Positions 59,125 to 64,000 of a stretch of DNA of 64,000 nucleotides are shown here, piece after piece. The first letter of the stretch is position 1; every line of letters starts with the position of its first letter. The stretch lies in assembly GCA_963769945.1 (NCBI GenBank), contig CAVYOA010000014.1, positions 496,001 through 560,000 of the forward strand, given 5' to 3'. A program made the position numbers and the translations under genes. The notes beneath the pieces are model-generated. The model made no database searches. It was not told the DNA's origin and was given only the letters and a program-made list of their open reading frames with translations. This stretch comes from WHSW01 sp963769945 (GTDB lineage Bacteria > Actinomycetota > Thermoleophilia > Solirubrobacterales > 70-9).

Positions 59125-60579
59125 ATGGCCCGCCTCGCCGAGATCTGGCGCTCGTGGAGCAAGCGCAAGCGCCTCTTGGTCGCGGGCGGGACGGCGCTTG
59201 CGGTGATTGCCGCCGGTGGTGTGGTCGCCTACTTCGCGCTGGTCAAGCGCGATGACGACGTCTCCTGCCCGCCACCGTGCGAGCTCGAGGCTGAGGACAC
59301 CCCTAAACCCAAGGAGGTGATCAAGACAGTCGACTGGCCGGTGTACGGATACAACGACCAGCGCACGCGCTACCTACCGACCAAGCGTGTGAAGCCACCC
59401 TTCGACGCCTCGGTCTGGAGCTTCGCGGCCGGCAAGCTGCTCGAGTTCTCGCCGATCGTCGCCGACGATTCCCTCTACTTCCAAGACATCGATTCGCTTT
59501 TTTACGCGCTCGACGCCGACAGTGGCAAGGTGCAGTGGAAGCAGGACATCGGCGCGCGCGGCGCCGCCTCCCCCGCCTACTCCAAAGGCAAGGTGATCGC
59601 GGTCACGCTGGAGCCGGGCGAGGCGGTTGCGATGCGCACCCGCGACGGCAAGATCCTCTGGCGCCGCGCGCTCGGCGGGCGCAGCGAGACGTCGCCGGTG
59701 ATCGTCGGCGAGAAGGTGATTGTCGGCGGCGAGTCCGGCAGCGTCTACGCGCTTGACATCGACAGCGGCAAGGTGGTGTGGCAGGTTCAGACCGACGGCG
59801 CGGTCAAGGGCGGGCTGGCGCTCGACGAAGGCGTGCTCTACGGCGGCAACTACGCCGGGCAGGTGTTCGCGATCCGCGCCTCCGACGGCTCTTATGTGTG
59901 GCAATCGAGCACTCAGGGTCTGAGCTTCGGCCGCGGCGGGCCGGTTTACTCGACGCCCGCGGTCGCCTACGGGCGGGTATATCTCGGCAGCATCGACAAC
60001 CGCGTCTACAGCTTCGACCAGGACTCGGGTGCGCTGGCTTGGAGTCACTCGACCGGCGACTGGGTCTATGCCGCGCCCGCTGTGGCCGACACGCCGAAGA
60101 CCGAGCCGAGCGTTTATGTCGGCTCCAAGGATCAAACCTTCTACGCCCTCGATGCCAAGACCGGCGCCGTGCGCTGGTCGAAGCGGATCGGGGGCATCAT
60201 CCTCGGCGCCGCCACGGTGCTCGGCGAGACCGTCTACGTCGCCGGCCTCGGTCCCAACGTGGGCACGTTCGGCTTCGACGTCAAGACCGGCAAGAACGTG
60301 TTCGAGTCCGAGCTCGGCGAGTACAACCCAGTGATCTCAGACGGTGAGCGGATGTACCTCACCGGGGCCGCCGGAATCCGCGCCTTCGAGCACGAGACGG
60401 CCGCGGAGCGCCGTCGCGAGGCCGAGCGGCGGCGCGCTCAGCGGGCGAAGGAGGCGGAGAAGGAAAAGCGCCAGAAGGCGGCCAAGCGAGCGAAACGTGA
60501 GCGCCAGCGAGCGGCGCAGGATCGGGTCGATGAGGGCAACGGGCAGCGCGGCCCCGGCGGCAAGAAAAAAAGCGGGTAG
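59125..60579 (+). CDS. Membrane-anchored PQQ-type beta-propeller protein
   Basis: A protein of about 484 residues. The basic start (MARLAEIWRSWSKRKRL) and one transmembrane helix (LLVAGGTALAVIAAGGVVAY) are followed by an outside CPPPCELE pair. A beta-propeller of about seven PQQ-like blades follows, each with a strand such as YALDADSGKVQWK, YALDIDSGKVVWQ, YSFDQDSGALAWS or YALDAKTGAVRWS. The C-terminal 70 residues are Arg/Lys/Glu/Ala-rich helix ending in a basic tail. BamB-like scaffolding or a sensor role is possible; enzyme residues are not evident. ATGs at 59110 and GTG 59068 are alternative starts; the latter would overlap the divergent cca start. Confidence 0.78.
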   Translation: MARLAEIWRSWSKRKRLLVAGGTALAVIAAGGVVAYFALVKRDDDVSCPPPCELEAEDTPKPKEVIKTVDWPVYGYNDQRTRYLPTKRVKPPFDASVWSFAAGKLLEFSPIVADDSLYFQDIDSLFYALDADSGKVQWKQDIGARGAASPAYSKGKVIAVTLEPGEAVAMRTRDGKILWRRALGGRSETSPVIVGEKVIVGGESGSVYALDIDSGKVVWQVQTDGAVKGGLALDEGVLYGGNYAGQVFAIRASDGSYVWQSSTQGLSFGRGGPVYSTPAVAYGRVYLGSIDNRVYSFDQDSGALAWSHSTGDWVYAAPAVADTPKTEPSVYVGSKDQTFYALDAKTGAVRWSKRIGGIILGAATVLGETVYVAGLGPNVGTFGFDVKTGKNVFESELGEYNPVISDGERMYLTGAAGIRAFEHETAAERRREAERRRAQRAKEAEKEKRQKAAKRAKRERQRAAQDRVDEGNGQRGPGGKKKSG

Positions 60580-60661
60580 CGATTCTGCGGCGGGATCCGC
60601 GACGAGAGGAGCGGTGGCCCCTTGAGCGGGCACCCGTTCCACTCGGGACAAGCTCTGCGCC

Positions 60662-61435
60662 TCAGGCGCTGTCTGGCACCTCGCGGACCGCTATACCCGC
60701 ATCCTTCATGGCCCGTTTCGCATCGGCGACACTGAACTTGCCGTAGTGAAAGATCGACGCCGCGAGCACCGCCTCGGCACCGCCCTCAGTGACGCCGGCG
60801 ACCAGGTGCTCGAGCTCTCCGACCCCGCCTGAAGCGATCACCGGCACCGCGACCGCGCCGGCGACCGCTCGCGTCAGCTCGAGGTCGTAGCCGTCGGTGG
60901 TGCCGTCGCGATCCATGCTGGTCAGCAGCACCTCCCCCGCCCCGCGCTCGGTCGCCTCCCGCGCCCAGGCGACAGCCTCTTTGCCCTCGACGAGAGTGCG
61001 ACCACCGTTGACGTAGACGTCGAAGCCGCCACCGTGGGCTTTGGCGTCGATCGCGATCACCACGCATTGCGAGCCGAAGACAATCGCCAGCTCGGAGATC
61101 AGCTCGGGGCGAGCCAGGGCTTGCGAGTTGACGGCGACCTTGTCGGCTCCGGCGTCGAGCACCGCTTGGGCATCCTCGACGGAGCGGATGCCGCCGCCGA
61201 TCGTGAATGGGATGAAAACGTTATCTGCCGTGCGCCGCGCCAGCTCGGTGATCGTCTCGCGCTTTTCGTGGGAGGCGGTGATGTCGAGGAAGACGAGCTC
61301 GTCGGCGCCCTCTGCGTCATAGCGCTCGGCCAGCTCGACGGGATCGCCAGCATCGCGAATGTCAACGAAGTTCGTGCCCTTGACGACGCGTCCCGCATCG
61401 ACGTCGAGGCAAGGGATCACGCGCTTGAGTGCCAT
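60662..61435 (-). CDS. hisF: Imidazole glycerol phosphate synthase, cyclase subunit
   Basis: A 257-residue (beta-alpha)8 barrel making IGP and AICAR from PRFAR with ammonia from HisH. The first catalytic Asp is in RVIPCLDVDAGRVVKGTNFV, then ELVFLDITASHEKRETITEL, IPFTIGGGIRSVEDA, VVIAIDAKAHGGGFDVYVNG and the second Asp region LLTSMDRDGTTDGYD, with VPVIASGGVGELEHL at the end. It is the last his gene here, separated from hisA by the small unknown gene. Confidence 0.95.
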   Translation of the reverse strand: MALKRVIPCLDVDAGRVVKGTNFVDIRDAGDPVELAERYDAEGADELVFLDITASHEKRETITELARRTADNVFIPFTIGGGIRSVEDAQAVLDAGADKVAVNSQALARPELISELAIVFGSQCVVIAIDAKAHGGGFDVYVNGGRTLVEGKEAVAWAREATERGAGEVLLTSMDRDGTTDGYDLELTRAVAGAVAVPVIASGGVGELEHLVAGVTEGGAEAVLAASIFHYGKFSVADAKRAMKDAGIAVREVPDSA

Positions 61436-61450
61436 CGCCGGCGACCGGGC

Positions 61451-61693
61451 CTAGGGCTTGGGGCGCCCGCGAGCTGCGGCCCAGGCACCTTGCGCGAACG
61501 CCGAGGGCTCCAGCTTTTGAGCCAGCGTGAGCAGCTCCTGTCGCTCGGCGGCGGTCAGGTTCGTCCGCGGGCGGCCCCGGGATTTCGCCACTAGCTTTGC
61601 CAGCTTGCTCTGCTCACCGGGTTCGAGCAAGGACAGGTGCCGGCGCGCAAGCAGCGCGACCTGACCGATCATGAGGACGCGAAACCAGAACAT
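61451..61693 (-). CDS. Small basic protein of unknown function inside the his operon
   Basis: An 80-residue basic protein: MFWFRVLMIGQVALLARRHL at the start (a short hydrophobic helix), then LEPGEQSKLAKLVAKSRGRP and LTAAERQELLTLAQKLEPSA, ending ARGRPKP. It fills the gap exactly: its start touches the hisA stop (61693/61694) and it ends 15 bases before hisF. This packing makes it a real gene. The paired helical segments suggest nucleic-acid or membrane contact, but no family is recognised. Confidence 0.72.
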   Translation of the reverse strand: MFWFRVLMIGQVALLARRHLSLLEPGEQSKLAKLVAKSRGRPRTNLTAAERQELLTLAQKLEPSAFAQGAWAAARGRPKP

Positions 61694-62437
61694 CTAGCGG
61701 ACCGCCCCGGCCAACGCGGCTTGCGCCTGGGCGACTGTGAACCTCTGCTCGTAAAGAGCACGGCCGACGATGACGCCGGTAAGGGCCGGAAGCTCCAGCC
61801 CCGCGAGCTCTTCGAGGTGCTCGAGCGAGCCGATTCCGCCCGAGTAGGTGAATTCGCCGCCTCCGCTTGCTACGGCTACGGCGACGTCGGCCATGGCGTC
61901 GGTCCCCGGGCCCTCGAGCGTGCCGTCTACCTCCACGGGCGTGAAGAGGAAGCGCCTGACACCGCGCGCGGTTAGCTCGTCGATCAGCTCGGCCGAGGTT
62001 GTCTTCGTCTCGCGAGTCCAGCCCTCGACGGCAACACGCCCATCGCGCGAGTCAGCCGCGACGACAATGCGAGTGCCATGGTCGGCCGCCAGCCCCTCGA
62101 TCAACGCCGGGTCTGAGAGGGCCGCGGTCCCGAGCACCGCGCGAGCGGCGCCGGCCGCGAGCACTGCGCTGACGTCACCGGCCTGGCGCAGTCCGCCGCC
62201 GACCTGGACGGGAACTCCGGCTTGATCGCAGATCCGGCTCACATGCTCGATGTTGACCGGCGCACCCTCCCGTGCGCCGTCGAGATCGACGACGTGAAGC
62301 GCCTCGGCGCCGTGGTCGACCCAGCGCTTGGCTGCGTCCAGCGGGTCGGCGTCAAAGACGGTCTCGTTGTCGTAATCGCCGCGCAGCAAACGCACCGCGT
62401 GGCCGCCACGGATATCGATCGCGGGATGGAGGATCAC
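61694..62437 (-). CDS. hisA: ProFAR isomerase
   Basis: A 247-residue barrel that isomerises ProFAR to PRFAR. The catalytic Asp is in LHPAIDIRGGHAVRLLRGDY, and the second acid lies in IVVAADSRDGRVAVEGWTRE. Phosphate sites are VPVQVGGGLRQAGDV and FTYSGGIGSLEHLEEL with VIVGRALYEQRFT. In some actinobacteria HisA also serves tryptophan synthesis as PriA; whether this one does cannot be read. It overlaps hisH by 4 bases (62434-62437). Confidence 0.94.
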   Translation of the reverse strand: MILHPAIDIRGGHAVRLLRGDYDNETVFDADPLDAAKRWVDHGAEALHVVDLDGAREGAPVNIEHVSRICDQAGVPVQVGGGLRQAGDVSAVLAAGAARAVLGTAALSDPALIEGLAADHGTRIVVAADSRDGRVAVEGWTRETKTTSAELIDELTARGVRRFLFTPVEVDGTLEGPGTDAMADVAVAVASGGGEFTYSGGIGSLEHLEELAGLELPALTGVIVGRALYEQRFTVAQAQAALAGAVR

Positions 62438-63060
62438 GCTGGCACCGCCGCGCAGATGCCGCTGAAGTTTGCGAGCAGTGAGAGCCCTGCGACGCTCGAC
62501 TTCTCGGGGTGAAACTGAACGCCGTAGATCGGCGGGCGAGCGACGGCGCAGGCAAAGCGCTCGCCGTGGACGGCTGTGCCGAGCAGGCTGTTGTCGTCGA
62601 CGGCTTCGGCGACGAAGCCATGAACGAAGTAGAACGGAGTCTCGTCTGCGATCCCCCCGCTGAGTTCGTTCTCACGCTCCCAGCGCACCGGCTCCCAGCC
62701 TATGTGGGGGATCTTGTGGTCGGGCGCATCAAGACCACGAACCCGGCCCTCCAGCAGGCCAAGCCCAGGGGCGCCACCAAGCTCGGTCGATGACTCGAAC
62801 AGGAGTTGGAAGCCCAAGCAGATGCCCAGCGTCGGCGTACCCGACTCGACCCGTTCGACAATCAGCCGATCGAGCTCGAGCTCGGTTATGCGCTCGATCG
62901 CTTTCGGAAAGGCCCCCACACCAGGCAGCACAAGCCCGGCGGCTGCCCGTGCGACGTCGTGATCGGCCGTGATCACCGCGCTTGCGCCGACACGCTCCAG
63001 CGCCTTCTCCACCGATCGCAGGTTTCCCATGCCGTAATCGAGCACCGCGATCTGGGTCAA
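62434..63060 (-). CDS. hisH: Imidazole glycerol phosphate synthase, glutaminase subunit
   Basis: A 208-residue class I amidotransferase providing ammonia to HisF. The N-terminus IAVLDYGMGNLRSVEKALER is typical. The nucleophile is in TPTLGICLGFQLLFESSTEL, and the His-Glu pair is in PIYGVQFHPEKSSVAGL. I start at TTG 63060, which overlaps the hisB stop (TTGA) and gives the normal start MTQIAVLDYG. The longer open frame upstream reads through hisB out of phase. Confidence 0.93.
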   Translation of the reverse strand: MTQIAVLDYGMGNLRSVEKALERVGASAVITADHDVARAAAGLVLPGVGAFPKAIERITELELDRLIVERVESGTPTLGICLGFQLLFESSTELGGAPGLGLLEGRVRGLDAPDHKIPHIGWEPVRWERENELSGGIADETPFYFVHGFVAEAVDDNSLLGTAVHGERFACAVARPPIYGVQFHPEKSSVAGLSLLANFSGICAAVPA

Positions 63061-63674
63061 GTCAAGGTCCCCTTCGTGCTCGGCACACCGCTCTCGCCGG
63101 GATCGATCGAGATCGCCACTCGCAGCGCACGGGCAAACGCCTTGAACGACGCTTCGATCAAGTGATGAGCATTCGATCCATAGCGTGTGCCGATGTGAAG
63201 CGTCAGCTTCGCGTTGGCGGCCACCGCGCGAAAGAACTCCTCCGCAAGCTCGGAGTCGAAGCCGGCGATCGAGACGGTGGGCAGCTCGGATTCGTAGCGG
63301 CAGAACGGGCGACCGGAGATATCTATGGTGCATTCGCCCAGCGCTTCATCCATCGGCACTACCGCGTAGCCGTAGCGCCGAATCTGAGAGCGGTCCCCGA
63401 GCGCCTGGTCAAGTGCTTGGCCGAAGGCGATGCCGACGTCCTCGACCGTGTGGTGAGCGCCAGTCTCGAGGTCGCCGCTGGCCTGCACGCTGAGCGCCAG
63501 ACCACCGTGTCGTCCGAGCAGCTCGAGCATGTGGTCGAGGAAGCCCACCCCCGTGGCCGGGCGCACCTCACCGCCGTCGAGTCCGAGCGCGAGCGTGACT
63601 GTGGTTTCGCTCGTCTTGCGTTCTACCTTCGCCGCTCTCGCCATCGTTCTCTCAAACTCCACTCGTTCGCTCAC
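63057..63674 (-). CDS. hisB: Imidazoleglycerol-phosphate dehydratase
   Basis: A 205-residue monofunctional IGPD. The Mn-binding histidine motifs are GVGFLDHMLELLGRHGG, LETGAHHTVEDVGIAFGQAL and YGSNAHHLIEASFKAFARAL, with GYAVVPMDEALGECTIDISG and AEEFFRAVAANAKLTLHI between. GTG 63674 overlaps the hisD stop (GTGA); GTG/ATG choices 10 residues later (63644) are also possible. It is the normal hisD-hisB-hisH order. Confidence 0.93.
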   Translation of the reverse strand: MSERVEFERTMARAAKVERKTSETTVTLALGLDGGEVRPATGVGFLDHMLELLGRHGGLALSVQASGDLETGAHHTVEDVGIAFGQALDQALGDRSQIRRYGYAVVPMDEALGECTIDISGRPFCRYESELPTVSIAGFDSELAEEFFRAVAANAKLTLHIGTRYGSNAHHLIEASFKAFARALRVAISIDPGESGVPSTKGTLT

Positions 63675-64000
63675 TTGGCTCGCGCCGTCGCCGACTCGCC
63701 GTGCACCGGTAGCCCCTCCGCACGGGCCAGGGCATCGACGTGAGGTGCCAATTCTCCAGCTGCAGAGCTTGGCATGAAGACGATCGAGGTCCGGCGCAGG
63801 AATGCGCCCGCGCCGAGCGGGCCGCCGAAGCGGGCGGCAGCGCCCGTCGGCAGAACGTGATTGGAGCCGGCGGCGTAGTCGCCAAACGCGGTCGCCGCCG
63901 CCGAGCCGACGAAGACGCAGCCTGCGACTCGCCCGCGTGCTGCCTCGTGGCCTGCTTTGAAGGCGAGTTCGAGATGCTCGGGCGCGAACGCGTCGGCGAG
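63671..64000 (-). CDS. hisD: Histidinol dehydrogenase, C-terminal part (cut by window edge)
   Basis: The last 109 residues of HisD, which oxidises histidinol to histidine with 2 NAD. The segments LADAFAPEHLELAFKAG, GSAAATAFGDYAAGSNHVLP, TGAAARFGGPLGAGAFLRRT and SIVFMPSSAAGELAPHVDAL fit the C-terminal domain, including the PEHLE motif and the NHVLPT active-site region with its His. The stop at 63671-63673 overlaps the hisB start. The N-terminal part lies beyond 64000. Confidence 0.93.
   Translation of the reverse strand, partial: LADAFAPEHLELAFKAGHEAARGRVAGCVFVGSAAATAFGDYAAGSNHVLPTGAAARFGGPLGAGAFLRRTSIVFMPSSAAGELAPHVDALARAEGLPVHGESATARAK

Noticed and set aside
1..64000. tRNA or rRNA genes, CRISPR arrays, insertion sequences, prophage or toxin-antitoxin loci
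   Set aside because: I looked for TPsiC-like GGTTCRANNCC arms in cloverleaf context, regular spaced repeats, transposase or integrase motifs and phage genes on both strands and found none. GGTTCGAAT at about 48250 is inside uppS.

Overview
The window is very GC-rich and gene-dense, with strong G/C third-position preference, many ATGA/GTGA/TTGA start-stop overlaps and frequent GTG and TTG starts. Its content is actinobacterial: a GarA-like FHA protein next to an FtsR-type MerR regulator, DUF3052, SepF, MurT/GatD, a wax ester/DGAT acyltransferase, a SigB/F-type sigma factor with RsbW- and STAS-type partners, and a c-di-AMP riboswitch ahead of an RlpA-like cell-wall protein. A deep-branching, Thermoleophilia/Solirubrobacterales-like bacterium is my best guess; this is inference from gene families and order, not a database match. 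I see no rRNA, tRNA, insertion sequence, prophage or CRISPR array.

Layout. 1-7310 (+): a 5'-truncated DapF-like epimerase, a small acidic protein, a DapL-like aminotransferase, a frameshifted RidA gene, a DMT-type permease, gamma-glutamyltransferase, HflX and dUTPase. 7311-13100: a broken LysR gene, then a minus-strand operon of a methyltransferase, a diacylglycerol-kinase-like lipid kinase, MurT, a second methyltransferase and GatD. 13129-21819: cyclophilin, BCP peroxiredoxin, hydrolase, DUF3052, PRC-barrel protein, the anti-sigma/sigma/STAS set, flavin monooxygenase, YqgE, a CnoX-like thioredoxin and CcdA. 21864-33400: small unknown proteins, the riboswitch-controlled RlpA-like protein, WS/DGAT, a cupredoxin/multicopper oxidase pair, small DUFs, a family 3 glycosidase, a secreted metalloprotease, NAD synthetase and a thioesterase. 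33487-38214: a membrane protein joining an HTH domain to an RskA-like ectodomain, an AGPS-like flavoenzyme, SRPBCC, FtsR, zinc-ribbon FHA and an RsiG-like c-di-GMP-type anti-sigma protein.

38310-51719 (minus) is a large core cluster read in the order rpsB-tsf-pyrH-frr-uppS-cdsA-dxr-rseP-fadD-ispG-proS-pgsA, interrupted only by nfo on the plus strand. It joins translation factors to isoprenoid, undecaprenyl and phospholipid synthesis. 51866-60579 holds DUF1801, an M24 peptidase, the division-linked series cca-pgeF-yggS-sepF-proC-yggT-lspA-rluD, and a membrane-anchored PQQ-type beta-propeller. 60662-64000 (minus) is a histidine operon, hisD(partial)-hisB-hisH-hisA-(small unknown)-hisF.

A property of the whole window matters for any reader. 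At least a dozen genes, including the normally essential pyrH, are split by single-base indels, almost all +1 and many beside short G or C runs. Restoring one base each time recovers textbook family sequence. I read these mainly as sequencing/assembly errors rather than pseudogenes, and I give the coordinates of the reconstructed whole genes.

I did not find an obviously new defence or mobile system. The most interesting biological candidates are a DapF-like protein with both catalytic cysteines replaced by serine, a single-motif RsiG-like protein beside GarA/FtsR homologues, a methyltransferase embedded between MurT and GatD, and the HTH-membrane-RskA hybrid.
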